Notes: generated from the sequence alone by a model not told the origin. DNA of 64,000 bases from Streptococcus cristatus ATCC 51100 (GCF_011612585.1 NZ_CP050133.1:1054001-1118000); one strand, 5' to 3'; numbered from the stretch's first letter, positions 25,992-38,290 are shown. A program made the numbers and translations.

Positions 25992-26885
25992 TTAATTATT
26001 TTTTGTTAACGATGTAATAGTATTTTGGAAATCAATCGGCAACTGGGATTCCAATTGGAGCTGCTTTTCCAAAAATGGATTATAAAAAGATAAAGAGTGA
26101 CAATGCAAGGCCTGACGTGTAATTCCCGCTTCCAATGTCCCACCATAAAGATCATCTCCGAGGAGAGGAAATCCAAGATGGGCGAAGTGCACACGAATCT
26201 GATGGGTCCTCCCTGTATGCAGACGAATGTCGACCAGATAGATATCGCCAAACTGCTCCACAACCTTGTAGCTGGTATGTGCATACTTGCCATCCTTTGT
26301 CACACATCTAGTAATAATGCTGTCAGGATCGCGCCCGATTGGCGCAATTATATCTCCTTCCAGTTTAAGCTCACCGCTCCCCTGAACGAGCGCGTAATAG
26401 CGCTTTTCAATCATTTTTTTCTGCAATTGCTTATCCAGTCTTGCATGGGCATATCCATGTTTTGCAAAGAGCATGAGTCCACTGGTATCGCGATCCAACC
26501 TCGTCACAATATGAACCTGCTGATTTTCATAATCTTGCCGAATATAGTAAGCCTTAACAAAGTTTGCCATCGTATTCGAATGGTTGACACTAGGGATACT
26601 AGCTACTCCGGCAGGTTTATCTAAAACTAGAAAGTGCTCATCTTCATATACGATCGACAACTCACGATCCACGGCTTCTAGGCTTTCAAAGCCTTTCTCA
26701 GAAGGGATATCTACTGTCACCTTATCTCCAATATCCAGCAAATAAATGGCATTTTGAGATTTACCATTGACAAGAATATTCCCACCTGCAAACTTCACTT
26801 TGGCCAAAAGGGCTTTTGAAATTTCATGCTTTTTCAAAAAAGTTTTGACTTTGACATGCTCATCCGCAATAAACTCAAATCTCAT
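25992..26885 (-). CDS. rluD: Pseudouridine synthase, RluD family
   Basis: RluA/RluD-family RNA pseudouridine synthase of 297 aa with an N-terminal S4-like segment ([16 protein letters not shown]) and the catalytic Asp in [18 protein letters not shown]. Start ATG 26885 gives a 4-bp ATGA overlap with nadK; longer frames upstream are not supported. It is the YjbO counterpart of the relQ-nadK-rluD cluster of Bacilli. The exact rRNA or tRNA target is not determined. Confidence 0.88.
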   Translation of the reverse strand: MRFEFIADEHVKVKTFLKKHEISKALLAKVKFAGGNILVNGKSQNAIYLLDIGDKVTVDIPSEKGFESLEAVDRELSIVYEDEHFLVLDKPAGVASIPSVNHSNTMANFVKAYYIRQDYENQQVHIVTRLDRDTSGLMLFAKHGYAHARLDKQLQKKMIEKRYYALVQGSGELKLEGDIIAPIGRDPDSIITRCVTKDGKYAHTSYKVVEQFGDIYLVDIRLHTGRTHQIRVHFAHLGFPLLGDDLYGGTLEAGITRQALHCHSLSFYNPFLEKQLQLESQLPIDFQNTITSLTKNN

Positions 26886-27700
26886 TCTTGACACTCCTCG
26901 ATAAAGGAGTCTCTCACGCGATTCCAAAAGCTGGTATGACTAGGCGAAGCTACAAAGTTAATCTTATGATTATCGATTTGGTACTCGATACGGACAATAT
27001 TTTTATAAGAAAACGTTTGATTATCGACCGCTATGGTATAGTAATCATTACGAGTCGGCAATAGCTCAATTTTATCCTTTTTAGGAACGATAACTGAGGA
27101 ACCCAAAGTGCGATACACACGATTATTCAGACTAGCAATTTCTGTCACTTGCAAGGCTTCAATCGTTGGGTGCAGAACAGCTCCTCCCAATGATTTATTG
27201 TAGGCTGTGCTTCCAGTAGGCGTTGAGACAGAAATTCCATCACCTCTAAAACGCTCAAAATGAACATTATTGATGACCACATCAACTACCATGGTTCTGT
27301 CGGAGCGTTTAATCGTTGCTTCATTGAGTGCGCGAATCGTCCGCGTTTCCCCATTTTCAAAGGTCAGCTTGACATTTAAAATCGGATAAGAGACCTTGGC
27401 ACCTGTGTCCAATTTCAGATTTTCCACTAATTTATCGATTTCAAAGTCTCGGTAATCTGTATAAAAACCCAAATGTCCGGTATGGACACCGACAAAGCGC
27501 ACTTTATCCAGCTGCTCTTCATACTTGTGAAAGGCTGATAGCAGCATCCCATCACCACCGACAGAAATCACGATATCTGGATTTTTGGGTGTCAGAATAA
27601 AGCCTGCTTTCCGCAATTTTTGCATCAGAGTTTGAAATACTTCCTCACTCTGCCTTTTGCGATTGCGGATTATCGCTATTTTTTTACCTGTATTCTTCAT
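26882..27700 (-). CDS. nadK: NAD kinase
   Basis: NadK phosphorylates NAD to NADP. The protein is 272 aa from ATG 27700 ([13 protein letters not shown]). It has the GGDG motif in [15 protein letters not shown] and the NE motif region in [11 protein letters not shown], with [21 protein letters not shown] shared by the family in part. Its start lies inside the end of relQ (17-bp overlap) and its stop overlaps rluD. The cluster links alarmone synthesis, NADP supply and RNA modification. Confidence 0.93.
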   Translation of the reverse strand: MKNTGKKIAIIRNRKRQSEEVFQTLMQKLRKAGFILTPKNPDIVISVGGDGMLLSAFHKYEEQLDKVRFVGVHTGHLGFYTDYRDFEIDKLVENLKLDTGAKVSYPILNVKLTFENGETRTIRALNEATIKRSDRTMVVDVVINNVHFERFRGDGISVSTPTGSTAYNKSLGGAVLHPTIEALQVTEIASLNNRVYRTLGSSVIVPKKDKIELLPTRNDYYTIAVDNQTFSYKNIVRIEYQIDNHKINFVASPSHTSFWNRVRDSFIEECQE

Positions 27701-28355
27701 CTGTATCGTCACTATTTCCAACACCGTCATTTAGCTTGCGGTGCAGAGGATCAAAGAGCGCTTGTGCTTCTTGGATGGCATCGCGAATGGCTCCCATCTC
27801 TTCATCTAGCTGATAGGCGAGATTAGCTGTTGTCTCCAAGCGCCGTTTGATTTCCTCTGGAAATTCTCCTTTATACTTGTAGTTTAAAGAGTGCTCAATC
27901 GTTGCCCAAAAGTTCATGGACAAGGTACGAATCTGAATTTCTGCCAAGATAACTTTATTTCCATTAATCGTATCTACTGGATATTCAACAATGGCATGGT
28001 AGCTACGATAACCACTGTCTTTTTTGTTTTTGATGTAATCACGTTCCTGGACGATACGCATATCTGTCCGATTTCGTAAAACTTCTAAAACTTCATCCAC
28101 ATCGTCTACAAATTGAACCATAACACGCAAACCAGCAATATCCTGCATCTCTTGGGCTAAGTTTTCCTCAGTTATCCCGCGAAGTTCCATTTTTTCCTTG
28201 ATGCTTTCAATATGTTTTACGCGACCGGTTACAAACTCGATCGGTGAATGGCGTTGCTGTTTGCGATACTGTTTGCGAATGCCACGAAGCTTTATTTTCA
28301 ACTCACCAACCGCCTGAATATATGGATCCAGAAAATCTTCCCAATCTATTGTCAT
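27684..28355 (-). CDS. relQ: Small alarmone synthetase RelQ
   Basis: RelQ makes (p)ppGpp or related alarmones from GTP/GDP and ATP without a hydrolase or regulatory domain. From ATG 28355 it is 223 aa. RelA/SpoT synthetase segments are seen: [33 protein letters not shown] and [25 protein letters not shown] 28361 also exists, but AAGG is only one base from it. It is the first gene of relQ-nadK-rluD-pta and divergent from the CYTH gene. Confidence 0.93.
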   Translation of the reverse strand: MTIDWEDFLDPYIQAVGELKIKLRGIRKQYRKQQRHSPIEFVTGRVKHIESIKEKMELRGITEENLAQEMQDIAGLRVMVQFVDDVDEVLEVLRNRTDMRIVQERDYIKNKKDSGYRSYHAIVEYPVDTINGNKVILAEIQIRTLSMNFWATIEHSLNYKYKGEFPEEIKRRLETTANLAYQLDEEMGAIRDAIQEAQALFDPLHRKLNDGVGNSDDTDEEYR

Positions 28356-28425
28356 ATACATACCTTGTCATCTATTCGTTTTTTGTATAAAATAAACACA
28401 GTTGTTATTATAACATAAAATCGCT

Positions 28426-28439
28426 TTCAGATAAAGAAA
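28426..28439 (-). promoter_or_regulatory. cre-like site between relQ and the CYTH gene
   Basis: Minus-strand TGAAAGCGATTTTA differs from the cre consensus TGWAANCGNTNWCA at one position. It lies in the 95-bp divergent region. Possible CcpA control of relQ or of the CYTH-prs unit; inferred only. Confidence 0.3.
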
Positions 28440-28450
28440 AGGATTTAAAA

Positions 28451-29011
28451 ATGAACCATTTAGAAATTGAATACAAAACAATGTTAACAGAAGACGAACA
28501 TAAACGACTTCTGACCTTCTTTGATCATGTCCAGCCAATTTTCCAAGTCAACTATTATATTGATTCGGCTGACTTTACTCTTCGTGAAGATCGTATGGCT
28601 CTGCGAGTCCGAACCACTCCTGACGCTGCTGAGTTTACTCTAAAAATTCCTCAAAAACTTGGAAATTTCGAATACAACCAAGCCTTGTCCGAAGATGAAT
28701 TTAAGGAAATTACAGAAAATTTGCAATTTCCTCAGGGAGAAATCCTAGATAAACTCCAAGAAAAAGGAATCCCCGTTGACAAACTGACAATCCTTGGAAC
28801 CCTTGAAAATATTCGCTATGAAAAACAAGATACACTCGGTCTTTTTGCCTTAGACGAAAGTCGTTACTTTGGTAAAAAAGATTTCGAGTTAGAATTAGAG
28901 ATCAATGATATTGAAGAGGGTGAACAAAAGTTCAAAGACTTTTTAAACGAAAATCAAATCCAATATAAGCCTGGTAAAAGTAAGATTGCCAGATTTGCCG
29001 AAAACTTGTAA
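28451..29011 (+). CDS. CYTH-domain triphosphate tunnel protein (YjbK-like)
   Basis: A 186-residue CYTH protein. The signature ExExK is present as HLEIEYKTML at the N-terminus, with the tunnel strands (EFTLKIPQK, DFELELEIND) following. Members hydrolyse inorganic triphosphate or thiamine triphosphate or bind polyphosphate. Location opposite relQ/nadK mirrors the yjbK-yjbM-yjbN-yjbO cluster of B. subtilis. The substrate is not known. Confidence 0.85.
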   Translation: MNHLEIEYKTMLTEDEHKRLLTFFDHVQPIFQVNYYIDSADFTLREDRMALRVRTTPDAAEFTLKIPQKLGNFEYNQALSEDEFKEITENLQFPQGEILDKLQEKGIPVDKLTILGTLENIRYEKQDTLGLFALDESRYFGKKDFELELEINDIEEGEQKFKDFLNENQIQYKPGKSKIARFAENL

Positions 29012-29089
29012 AAATGCTGAAATAATCTCATTTTTTTGGTAAAATAATATTTATAAATCTAAAGAGACAAAAAGAGGATGGTCATTCTA

Positions 29090-30046
29090 ATGTCAGACAA
29101 AAAAAATATGAAGCTTTTCTCCCTCAATTCCAATCACTCAATTGCTGAGAAGATTGCTGAAGCTGCCGGAGTACCTTTAGGCAAGCTTTCTTCCCGCCAA
29201 TTTTCTGATGGCGAGATTCAGATTAACATTGAGGAGAGTGTTCGTGGCTATGATATCTATATCATCCAGTCTACCAGCTTCCCAGTCAATAATCACTTGA
29301 TGGAGCTATTGATAATGGTTGACGCTTGTAAACGAGCAAGTGCCAATACCGTAACTGTGGTTATGCCCTATTTTGGTTATGCCCGCCAAGATCGGACAGC
29401 CGCTCCTCGCGAGCCAATTACTGCAAAACTCGTGGCCAATATGCTTGTTGGAGCTGGCGTAGACAGAGTCATCTCACTTGACCTTCACGCTGTCCAAGTA
29501 CAAGGCTTCTTTGATATTCCTGTTGACAACCTCTTCACTATTCCATTGTTTGCTGAGCATTATTGCAATATGGGATTAACTGGCGAAGATGTTGTCGTTG
29601 TTAGCCCGAAAAATTCTGGCGTGAAACGCGCTCGTAGCTTGGCGGAATATCTCGACGCTCCAATCGCCATCATCGACTATGGTGAAGATGAAGCAGGACG
29701 CTCCGAAGGATATATCATCGGTGAGGTTGAAGGCAAAAAAGCAATTTTGATTGACGATATCTTAAATACTGGTCGTACCTTCTCAGAAGCTGCTAAAATC
29801 GTTGAACGTGAAGGGGCTGTCGAAATCTATGCTGTCTCAAGTCATGGTTTATTTGCAGATGAAGCTGCAGACTTACTAGACAGTGTTCCTATCCGAGAAA
29901 TCTTGGTGACTGACTCTGTTGATACAAAAGAAAAGACTCCGAAGAACGTTCACTATACCACAGCTAGCGAGTTGATTGGCGATGCTATCGTGCGTATTCA
30001 AGAAAGAAAACCAGTCAGCCCACTTTTTGCTTTTCAAAAGAAATAA
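29090..30046 (+). CDS. prs: Ribose-phosphate pyrophosphokinase
   Basis: Prs makes PRPP from ribose-5-P and ATP for nucleotide, His and Trp synthesis. From ATG 29090 ([10 protein letters not shown]) it is 318 aa. It has the ATP flexible loop [17 protein letters not shown], the catalytic metal site [13 protein letters not shown], and the PRPP loop [16 protein letters not shown]. An upstream in-frame ATG at 29078 lies too close to AGAGG to be used. The cysteine desulfurase gene follows after 11 bp. Confidence 0.94.
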   Translation: MSDKKNMKLFSLNSNHSIAEKIAEAAGVPLGKLSSRQFSDGEIQINIEESVRGYDIYIIQSTSFPVNNHLMELLIMVDACKRASANTVTVVMPYFGYARQDRTAAPREPITAKLVANMLVGAGVDRVISLDLHAVQVQGFFDIPVDNLFTIPLFAEHYCNMGLTGEDVVVVSPKNSGVKRARSLAEYLDAPIAIIDYGEDEAGRSEGYIIGEVEGKKAILIDDILNTGRTFSEAAKIVEREGAVEIYAVSSHGLFADEAADLLDSVPIREILVTDSVDTKEKTPKNVHYTTASELIGDAIVRIQERKPVSPLFAFQKK

Positions 30047-30057
30047 GGGATAAATTT

Positions 30058-31170
30058 GTGATTTATTTAGATAATGCTGCTACGACTGCCTTGTCACCTG
30101 CTGCAATTAAGTCTATGACTCAGGCAATGACAATCTTCGGCAATCCATCCAGTACCCACAGCCACGGTCGAGAAGCTAAAAAACTGCTCCGACAAGCTCG
30201 CGAAGATATTGCTAAAGTTCTACACACACAGAGCAAAAATATCCTCTTCACCTCAGGTGGTACTGAAAGTAATAACACTGCAATCAAGGGATATGCCCTA
30301 CGCCATCAGAATCAAGGCAAGCATATTATCACTACGGCCATTGAACACCATGCTGTTTTGGAGCCTGTTGAATACTTGGTGGAACACTTTGGCTTTGAAG
30401 CGACTATTATTCAGCCAGTGGATGGGCAAATCCGAACGGAAGATATCAAGAATGCTCTCAGACCAGATACTATCCTTGTCTCAGTCATGGCTGTCAACAA
30501 TGAAACAGGCTATATTTTGCCGATTCAAGAAATTGGGGAATTACTAAAGGAGCATCCTGCTGCCTTTCACGTTGATGCAGTCCAAGCCGTCGGCAAGCTC
30601 CCCATCTATCCTGAAGAATTGGGAATCAATTTCCTGAGTGCATCAGCTCATAAATTCCATGGTACAAAAGGGGTGGGATTTCTCTATGCTGACCATATGG
30701 ATTTTGATAATTTCATGCATGGCGGCGATCAAGAAAACAAACATCGAGCAGGTACAGAAAACCTCGTTTCCATTGTTGGGATGGCAACTGCCCTTTCTGA
30801 AAGTTTCGCCCACTTAGAGAAAAATCTTGAGCATGCCCTGCAGTTAAAAGAGGCTTTACTGAACAACCTAGCGGATATAGACTACTACCTAAACGAAAGT
30901 CAGCCTAGCCTGCCTTATGTTGTCAATATTGGATTTCCAAACCAAAAGAATGATCTTATCTTGCTTCAAATGGACCTTAATGGCTTTTCAATCTCGACTG
31001 GCTCTGCTTGTACAGCTGGTGCTGTTCAGCCCAGCCATGTCCTTCAAGCCTTATATGGCCCAAACTCTGAGCGCCTAAAAGAATCCATTCGCATCAGTGT
31101 GTCAGATCAAACTAGCATCCAAGAAATCAAACTATTCAGCCAAAAACTAAAAGAAATACTAGGAGGATAA
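30058..31170 (+). CDS. Cysteine desulfurase (NifS/IscS family)
   Basis: PLP enzyme of 370 aa that takes sulfur from cysteine as a persulfide. The start is GTG 30058 (MIYLDNAATT). The PLP lysine is in SASAHKFHG (K199) and the active Cys in STGSACTAGAVQPSH (C318). It is followed one base later by a DUF1831 gene, the usual streptococcal pair. It is the first of two desulfurases in the window, the other being coupled to thiI. The downstream acceptor may be tRNA thiolation or Fe-S assembly. Confidence 0.9.
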   Translation: MIYLDNAATTALSPAAIKSMTQAMTIFGNPSSTHSHGREAKKLLRQAREDIAKVLHTQSKNILFTSGGTESNNTAIKGYALRHQNQGKHIITTAIEHHAVLEPVEYLVEHFGFEATIIQPVDGQIRTEDIKNALRPDTILVSVMAVNNETGYILPIQEIGELLKEHPAAFHVDAVQAVGKLPIYPEELGINFLSASAHKFHGTKGVGFLYADHMDFDNFMHGGDQENKHRAGTENLVSIVGMATALSESFAHLEKNLEHALQLKEALLNNLADIDYYLNESQPSLPYVVNIGFPNQKNDLILLQMDLNGFSISTGSACTAGAVQPSHVLQALYGPNSERLKESIRISVSDQTSIQEIKLFSQKLKEILGG

Positions 31171-31171
31171 G

Positions 31172-31519
31172 ATGGCTTTTCAAACATCTGTTAGCTTAGC
31201 AAACTGCGACTTCACCTATTCACTCCATCCAAATGTCAAGAAATTTACCTTGCGAGATAATACATTTGCTGAAACAAAAGTTGGTAATTACGAGCTTTCT
31301 CGCTTACTCGAAGCTGTTCCTAATAGTGGCGATGGATTCTTGCTTAAGATTATCGTCAATAAAGATCTAAGCGGAGTAAAAATCAATATTACGGACAAGT
31401 ATGGTTTAAGATTGGTTAATATCTTCAAATCAGAAAAACACCATATTATTCAGCAAAAATTCTATTTCCTGATGGATAGTTTAGTTGAAAGAGATATTTT
31501 TGAGAAAACACCCCAATAA
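31172..31519 (+). CDS. DUF1831 protein, partner of cysteine desulfurase
   Basis: A small 115-residue protein of the lactic-acid-bacterial DUF1831 family (AFQTSVSLANCDFTYSLHPNVKKF... read in part). It starts one base after the desulfurase stop, and the pair is conserved in streptococci, suggesting a helper or acceptor role in sulfur transfer, but the biochemical role is unknown. It contains one Cys (NCDF) near the N-terminus. Confidence 0.78.
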   Translation: MAFQTSVSLANCDFTYSLHPNVKKFTLRDNTFAETKVGNYELSRLLEAVPNSGDGFLLKIIVNKDLSGVKINITDKYGLRLVNIFKSEKHHIIQQKFYFLMDSLVERDIFEKTPQ

Positions 31520-31548
31520 GCGAAATTCTAAGAATTTTGCTTATTTCT
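31518..31548 (+). terminator. Terminator after DUF1831 gene
   Basis: AAGCGAAATTC (31518-31528) / GAATTTTGCTT (31532-31542) with one G-T pair, followed by a T-rich stretch; the stem overlaps the stop codon. Confidence 0.75.
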
Positions 31549-31596
31549 ATTATTTTATCTATCTTTATTAGTATAATAATATTTTGTTCATCAAAT

Positions 31597-31628
31597 TAGT
31601 TGATTTTTTCACAAGCTTTCTATAGAAT
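31597..31628 (+). promoter_or_regulatory. rex promoter with Rex-like operator
   Basis: -35 TTGATT (31600-31605), 17-bp spacer, -10 TAGAAT (31623-31628). The 18-bp sequence 31597-31614 ends in TTCACAA and matches the Rex site TTGTGAANNNNTTCACAA at about 11 of 14 fixed positions. It covers the -35, which would give NADH-responsive autoregulation. Confidence 0.45.
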
Positions 31629-31652
31629 AGAAGATAGAAAGGTCGTGATTTT

Positions 31653-32300
31653 GTGAAAACTGAAAAAAGCAATTCTATTCCACGTGCTACTGCTAAGCGG
31701 CTCTCCCTCTACTACCGGATTTTCAAACGATTTAACGCGGAAAATATTGAAAAGGCCAATTCAAAACAAATCGCAGAGGCGATTGGAATCGACTCTGCGA
31801 CTGTTCGGCGTGACTTTTCTTACTTCGGTGAGTTAGGTCGTAGAGGTTTTGGCTACGATGTCAAGAAACTAATGAATTTCTTTGCCAATCTTCTCAATGA
31901 CAACTCAATTACAAATGTCATGATTGTTGGTGTCGGAAATATGGGCCGTGCTCTTTTACACTACCGCTTTCATGAACGGAATAAAATGAAGATTGTAATG
32001 GCCTTTGATACAGATGATTATTCTGACGTCGGAACCACCACAAATGATGGAATTCCTATTTATGGAATTTCTCAAATAAAAGAAAAGGTCCAGGAAGGAA
32101 ACGTAAAGACTGCCATTCTGACAGTTCCGAGCGTTAAGGCACAAGAAGTCGCATCCGTCTTGGTTGATGCTGGTATCAAGGGAATTCTTTGCTTCTCCCC
32201 AGTGCACCTATCTGTCCCCAAAGATGTGGTTGTACAATATGTGGACCTAACCAGCGAACTCCAAACCTTACTCTACTTCATGAGAAAAGATGATGAGTAA
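31653..32300 (+). CDS. rex: Redox-sensing transcriptional repressor Rex
   Basis: Rex represses fermentation genes until NADH rises. The 215 aa product has an N-terminal winged helix ([26 protein letters not shown]) and a Rossmann domain with [13 protein letters not shown]. The start is GTG 31653 with AAAGG upstream. Likely targets in streptococci include adh, ldh and nox genes; a Rex-like box lies over its own promoter. The amidotransferase gene follows after 24 bp. Confidence 0.94.
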   Translation: MKTEKSNSIPRATAKRLSLYYRIFKRFNAENIEKANSKQIAEAIGIDSATVRRDFSYFGELGRRGFGYDVKKLMNFFANLLNDNSITNVMIVGVGNMGRALLHYRFHERNKMKIVMAFDTDDYSDVGTTTNDGIPIYGISQIKEKVQEGNVKTAILTVPSVKAQEVASVLVDAGIKGILCFSPVHLSVPKDVVVQYVDLTSELQTLLYFMRKDDE

Positions 32301-32324
32301 GGTAAGAAAGGAAACAGACACTTT

Positions 32325-33017
32325 ATGAAAAAACCGATTATCGGTATAACAGGAAACCAAAGGGATATTCCTAACGATCAATTTATTCATATTAGTTATA
32401 CTTCAACTGGCTTTATCGAGGGAGTCAATAAAGTTGGAGGAATCCCAATTATCTTACCAATTGGTGATGAAGCCTTAGCTCACACCTATATCACTATGAT
32501 CGATAAACTGATCCTTACCGGTGGACAAAATGTCCATCCTCATTTCTACGGCGAGGAACAGACTATCGAAAGCGATGATTATCTGCTTCAAAGGGATCTA
32601 TTTGAACTGGCTCTCATCCGAGAAGCACGGAAGCAAAACAAGCCTATTTTTGGTGTCTGTCGCGGTACTCAGCTTTACAATGTTGCTATGGGTGGCACAC
32701 TTCACCAAGACATCGAGAATCACTGGCAAGATAGCACTGCTCAATACACTACACAGACTATGGTCACTAAAAATGGCTCCATCCTCCACGAATTATACGG
32801 ACCTACTTGTCAAATCAACTCATTTCATCACCAAAGTATCAAGGATCTAGCGAAAAATCTAGAAGTTATAGCTTACGATCCTCGTGACAAGGTCATTGAG
32901 GCTGTTACCTCGACTGATGGGAGTCCATTTCTTGGTGTGCAGTGGCATCCAGAATTTCTATTTCCCACAAGAACGGGGGATTTAGCCTTGTTTGATTATG
33001 TGGTCCACAAACTTTAG
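32325..33017 (+). CDS. Class I glutamine amidotransferase-like (peptidase C26)
   Basis: A 230-residue gamma-glutamyl-gamma-aminobutyrate hydrolase/PuuD-type protein. The nucleophile is in [16 protein letters not shown], with the His and Glu of the triad in [10 protein letters not shown]. It probably hydrolyses a gamma-glutamyl amide; the substrate is unknown. It is co-directional with rex. Its stop codon overlaps that of radC on the other strand by three bases (TTAG), with no terminator between the two. Confidence 0.87.
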   Translation: MKKPIIGITGNQRDIPNDQFIHISYTSTGFIEGVNKVGGIPIILPIGDEALAHTYITMIDKLILTGGQNVHPHFYGEEQTIESDDYLLQRDLFELALIREARKQNKPIFGVCRGTQLYNVAMGGTLHQDIENHWQDSTAQYTTQTMVTKNGSILHELYGPTCQINSFHHQSIKDLAKNLEVIAYDPRDKVIEAVTSTDGSPFLGVQWHPEFLFPTRTGDLALFDYVVHKL

Positions 33018-33697
33018 ATCAAATCCGTTTTTTCACGATAACTATAATAATCATTTTTTGAAACAATTAAATGATCTAAAAGAACCAACCCCATTAGCTC
33101 ACAAGCTTCTTTCATATGTTTGGTGACCTCGTCGTCATTCTTACTTGGTAAAGTCACTCCAGAAGGATGATTGTGTACAAGTATAATAGATGTCGCCAAG
33201 TGTTTGAGCGCATAATGCAAAATCTCGCGCGGCTCAGCAATGCTTCTAGTTACCGTTCCTACAAAGATTGTCTGCTGATGGATAATCTGGTTTTGACTGT
33301 TGAGATAAATAGCGACCAAACACTCCTGCTTTTTATCTCCCAATTCGACCTGCATTTTGCGAGCTAGTTTTTGACTTCCAAGAATTTGCTCTCTCTCCAG
33401 CACTTCAGCTTTGTTGATACGACAGCCAAGCTCAATAATGGCCTGCAACTCAACAGCCTTCACAGGGCCAATTCCTGAAATTGTCTGTAATTCTTGCAAA
33501 GTCAGATATTTTAAATCATTCAAACTAGAAATCGATGATAAAATCCTTTGAGAAACTTGAAAAACAGTTTCTTTTTTGCTGCCTGTTCGCAAAAATATAG
33601 ATAGCAATTCCTGATTACTAAGTTTATCCGCCCCTTCTCTTATCAGCCGTTCACGCGGCATCATACTTATGTCATCCTGCAATGAAATACGATACAT
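33014..33697 (-). CDS. radC: RadC family JAB1/MPN protein
   Basis: A 227-residue RadC-family protein: helix-hairpin-helix ([18 protein letters not shown]) followed by a JAMM metalloprotease-like domain with [17 protein letters not shown] 33697 has AAGGAGGTT upstream; a longer frame to 33769 is not needed. RadC's role in DNA repair is unproven, and no repair defect follows its loss in some species. Convergent with the amidotransferase, with overlapping stop codons. Confidence 0.92.
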   Translation of the reverse strand: MYRISLQDDISMMPRERLIREGADKLSNQELLSIFLRTGSKKETVFQVSQRILSSISSLNDLKYLTLQELQTISGIGPVKAVELQAIIELGCRINKAEVLEREQILGSQKLARKMQVELGDKKQECLVAIYLNSQNQIIHQQTIFVGTVTRSIAEPREILHYALKHLATSIILVHNHPSGVTLPSKNDDEVTKHMKEACELMGLVLLDHLIVSKNDYYSYREKTDLI

Positions 33698-33808
33698 ATC
33701 AACCTCCTTACTTATTAATTCGCTATTAAGTAAAAAAAAGATTAAATTCTTACACAGCATTTCAAACATTAGATATCATAGGAGTCATTTGCAAATTCCA
33801 TCAATCAA

Positions 33809-33838
33809 AAAACGAAGTAACTCTTGTTACTTCGTTTT
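33809..33838 (-). terminator. Terminator after srtA
   Basis: Perfect 13-bp stem AAAACGAAGTAAC (33809-33821) / GTTACTTCGTTTT (33826-33838) with a 4-base loop, 13 bp past the srtA stop on the minus strand. Confidence 0.9.
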
Positions 33839-33851
33839 ACAATATTTCTTA

Positions 33852-34598
33852 TTATAGCTGCATTTGATTATAAGATCGACTGAAAGCATCTAAAATATCT
33901 TTTGGTGCCTTGTCATAGTCAATCGTACTTTCAAGCGTTCCTTTAACAATGGTTCGACTGGTTGCTGCCGCATCTTCGCATGTTACTAAAGTGATCTCAG
34001 CAACACCCTCCGTATCATTGATGACATCAACACGCTCTGGTGCGACACTTTCTATACTAGAAATCGTATAGGTATAGATCTTATCCTTATCCGTGATATA
34101 GATTTTCATCCCTATTTTGGCACGATCTAGCGGTGAAAAGAGCATATCACTAGCTCCAGTAATTCCAAAGACATGGTGGCTGGCTAAGGCATAGTTTCCT
34201 TGTCCCATTTGTTGATCTTCTTTCATGGTGCCAGCGCCATAGTATAGTCCAACGTTATCCAAACCTTTGAAAATTGGCAAATTCATCGAAACTTCAGGAA
34301 TCGAAATACCACCGATAACTGGTAGTTTTTGAGCCTGCCACTGAGCATTGATGACCGCTTCTGTTGAAAGAGATTGGACTTCGCTAAACTCAAAACTCGA
34401 CTCGACTGCCTTATTTTGCTTAATTTCTTCCTTGGAAACCTTGCTAACCTGGTATTGGTTTGTGTGCCAAACCATGATCATATTTCGGATAGAGGAGTTG
34501 AAAATCAGAGCTAGGGCAACTAGAAATAAAAGCAAAACTGCACAGTTAATGATGAAATTTCTGAGCTTGAATTTCTTCTTAGATTTCTTCACATTCAT
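33852..34598 (-). CDS. srtA: Sortase A
   Basis: Class A sortase that links LPXTG proteins to the cell wall. It is 248 aa with a basic start, one N-terminal TM helix (about 13-33) and an extracellular catalytic domain. The active residues are H141 in LASHHVFG, C207 in TLVTCEDA and R215 in TSRTIVKG. It lies 7 bp downstream of gyrA on the same strand, the usual streptococcal order, so it is the housekeeping sortase rather than a pilus sortase. Confidence 0.95.
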   Translation of the reverse strand: MNVKKSKKKFKLRNFIINCAVLLLFLVALALIFNSSIRNMIMVWHTNQYQVSKVSKEEIKQNKAVESSFEFSEVQSLSTEAVINAQWQAQKLPVIGGISIPEVSMNLPIFKGLDNVGLYYGAGTMKEDQQMGQGNYALASHHVFGITGASDMLFSPLDRAKIGMKIYITDKDKIYTYTISSIESVAPERVDVINDTEGVAEITLVTCEDAAATSRTIVKGTLESTIDYDKAPKDILDAFSRSYNQMQL

Positions 34599-34605
34599 CC
34601 TCCTC

Positions 34606-37056
34606 TTATTCTACTTCTTCCTCATCGTCTTTTGCATCAGGCGCAACCGTTGTAAAGGTGACAATCTGTGCATTTTGGTCCAGACGCATGACCTTAACTC
34701 CCATGGTTGAGCGGCCGGTCTGAGAAATATTAGCCACACTGGTCCGAATGATGACACCAGTATTAGTGATAATCATCAAATCTTCCTCTCCAGTAACAGT
34801 CATCAGACCAGCGAGAGGTCCATTCTTATCAGTGATATTGGCTGTTTTAATCCCTTTACCACCACGGCCCTTGGTTGGATACTCACTAGCAAGAGTTCGC
34901 TTACCATAGCCTTTTTCTGTGATGACAAGCACTTCGTCACCCTCAGTAATCACACCTGCTCCAACGACTTGGTCGCCGTCACGCAGATTGACCCCACGAA
35001 CACCAGTCGCACTACGGCTCATGCTCCGAACAGCTGTCTCATTGAAACGGACTGAATAACCAAACTTAGTACCAATGATAACATCTGCAGCACCGTCCGT
35101 CAGAAAGACATTGATAAGCTCGTCTTCATCTTTCAAATTCAAGGCCTTGAGACCGTTTTGACGGATATTAGCAAATTCTGTTACGCTGGTTCGTTTAACT
35201 ACACCCAAACGGGTTGTAAAGAAGAGGTAGGAATGATCGCTACTGTCCTGCTGGACGTTAATAATGGTCTGAATGGTCTCTCCTTCATCCAGTTTCAAGA
35301 GATTGACCACTGGCAAGCCCTTGGCTGTACGGCCGTACTCAGGGATTTCATATCCTTTGAGCCGATAGACTCGGCCTTTATTGGTAAAGAAGAGCAATCT
35401 ATCGTGGGTACTCGTTGAAACCAGCTCTTTGACGAAATCATCATCTTTAACACCCGTTCCTTGAACACCGCGGCCACCGCGTTTCTGAGCAGTGAATTCA
35501 GCCTGATTCAGACGTTTGATATAGCCTTTATTAGACAGGGTAATCAAAACATCCGCTTCCTCAATCAAATCTTCATCTTCAAGAGAAAGAACTTCTCCCA
35601 CCATCAGCTCAGTTCTGCGGTCATCCGCAAATTTACGCTTGACCTCGTCTAACTCTTCCTTGATAATAGCGACAACTCGCTCTGGCTTGGCTAAGATATC
35701 AGCCAAGTCCGCAATCAAAGCAATCAGTTCGTCGTATTCTGACTGAATCTTATCGCGTTCCAAACCAGTCAGACGACGCAGACGCATGTCGAGGATAGCT
35801 TGACTCTGGCGCTCAGACAGCTCAAATTTAGCCATCAATTCAGCCTGTGCTTCTGCATCTATCTCGCTATTACGGATGATGCGAATCACTTCATCAATAT
35901 GATCCAGCGCAATCAGCAAACCAGCTAAGATGTGTGCTCGCGCTTCCGCCTTTTCTTTATCAAAGGCAGTCCGTCGAGTCACCACTTCCTTTTGGTGCTC
36001 AATGTAGGCCAACAAAATCTCACGCAGAGACAGAATCTTCGGCACACCATTTTGAATGGCCAGCATATTGAAGCTGAAATTGGTCTGCATCTGAGTCAGC
36101 TTGAAAAGATTGTTTAGAATGACATGAGCAGAGGCATCACGACGAACCTCAATGACAAAACGAACTCCTTCACGGTTGGACTCATCACGAACAGCAGTGA
36201 TACCGTCAATGCGTTTTTCCTGCACCAGACGAACAATATGCTCATGGACCTTAGTCTTATTCACCATGTAAGGGAACTCGGTTACGACAATTCGCTCGCG
36301 GCCATTTTTCATCTCTTCGATTTCAGTGCGCGAACGAAGAACAATCGAACCCTTCCCTGTTTCATAAGCCCGGTGAATCCCAGACTTACCCATAACCAGT
36401 GCACCTGTAGGAAAATCTGGTCCAGGCAGGACTTCCATGATATCGCGAGTTGTTGCTTCCGGATTGTCCATGACAAGTTTAACTGCATCAATAGACTCAC
36501 CGAGATTATGTGGAGGGATATTAGTCGCCATCCCAACAGCAATCCCTGTCGCTCCATTTACAAGCAAGTTAGGGAAGCGAGCAGGAAGAACCATAGGCTC
36601 TCTCTCGCTGGCATCATAGTTGTCAATATAATCAACAGTATTTTTGTTAATATCACGAAGCATCTCCAGAGCAATCTTACTCATACGTGCTTCTGTATAA
36701 CGCTGGGCAGCGGCACCGTCTCCGTCCATCGAACCGAAGTTTCCATGGCCGTCTACCAGCATGTAGCGATAGCTCCACCATTGTGCCATCCGCACCATTG
36801 CTTCATAAATAGAGGAGTCGCCATGCGGGTGGTATTTACCCATGACATCCCCTGTGATACGAGCTGATTTCTTGTGAGGCTTATCAGGCGTAACGCCTAG
36901 CTCATTCATGCCATAAAGAATCCGGCGATGAACCGGCTTAAGACCATCGCGAACATCTGGAAGAGCCCGAGCCACGATAACACTCATTGCATAATCGATG
37001 AAACTGGTCTTCATTTCGCTGGTCAAATTGACATCTACTAAGTTTCTATCTTGCAT
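34606..37056 (-). CDS. gyrA: DNA gyrase subunit A
   Basis: GyrA, the breakage-reunion subunit of gyrase, 816 aa from ATG 37056 ([10 protein letters not shown]). The catalytic tyrosine is Y120 in [10 protein letters not shown]. The C-terminal beta-pinwheel contains the GyrA box [10 protein letters not shown]. The quinolone-resistance region reads [12 protein letters not shown] with S81 and E85, the wild-type residues, so no common GyrA resistance change is present. GAGG lies 9 bp upstream. srtA follows in the same operon; ldh is divergent. Confidence 0.97.
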   Translation of the reverse strand: MQDRNLVDVNLTSEMKTSFIDYAMSVIVARALPDVRDGLKPVHRRILYGMNELGVTPDKPHKKSARITGDVMGKYHPHGDSSIYEAMVRMAQWWSYRYMLVDGHGNFGSMDGDGAAAQRYTEARMSKIALEMLRDINKNTVDYIDNYDASEREPMVLPARFPNLLVNGATGIAVGMATNIPPHNLGESIDAVKLVMDNPEATTRDIMEVLPGPDFPTGALVMGKSGIHRAYETGKGSIVLRSRTEIEEMKNGRERIVVTEFPYMVNKTKVHEHIVRLVQEKRIDGITAVRDESNREGVRFVIEVRRDASAHVILNNLFKLTQMQTNFSFNMLAIQNGVPKILSLREILLAYIEHQKEVVTRRTAFDKEKAEARAHILAGLLIALDHIDEVIRIIRNSEIDAEAQAELMAKFELSERQSQAILDMRLRRLTGLERDKIQSEYDELIALIADLADILAKPERVVAIIKEELDEVKRKFADDRRTELMVGEVLSLEDEDLIEEADVLITLSNKGYIKRLNQAEFTAQKRGGRGVQGTGVKDDDFVKELVSTSTHDRLLFFTNKGRVYRLKGYEIPEYGRTAKGLPVVNLLKLDEGETIQTIINVQQDSSDHSYLFFTTRLGVVKRTSVTEFANIRQNGLKALNLKDEDELINVFLTDGAADVIIGTKFGYSVRFNETAVRSMSRSATGVRGVNLRDGDQVVGAGVITEGDEVLVITEKGYGKRTLASEYPTKGRGGKGIKTANITDKNGPLAGLMTVTGEEDLMIITNTGVIIRTSVANISQTGRSTMGVKVMRLDQNAQIVTFTTVAPDAKDDEEEVE

Positions 37057-37093
37057 TAAAAAATGCCTCATTTCAATATTAAATCACTATCTC

Positions 37094-37102
37094 ATTATAC
37101 CA
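37094..37102 (-). promoter_or_regulatory. gyrA extended -10 promoter
   Basis: Minus-strand TGGTATAAT is a perfect extended -10 (TGnTATAAT). It lies about 40 bp upstream of the gyrA start with a poor -35, as is often seen for gyrase promoters. Confidence 0.55.
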
Positions 37103-37138
37103 CATTTTAGCTATATTTTCAGTATTTAAAACCGAATA

Positions 37139-38249
<1,111 letters not shown>

Positions 38250-38251
38250 TC

Positions 38252-38290
38252 AAAAAAACATCTCCTGATAAAAGGGGATGTTTTTTTGTT
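38252..38290 (+). terminator. Terminator after ldh
   Basis: AAAAAAACATCTCC / GGGGATGTTTTTTT (38252-38265, 38274-38287) followed by T residues, directly after the ldh stop. Confidence 0.9.

Noticed and set aside
36124..36867. 247-codon open frame on the plus strand opposite gyrA
   Set aside because: It lies wholly inside gyrA, has no ribosome binding site, and its translation is low-complexity shadow sequence rich in His, Arg and Cys; gyrA codon structure explains it.
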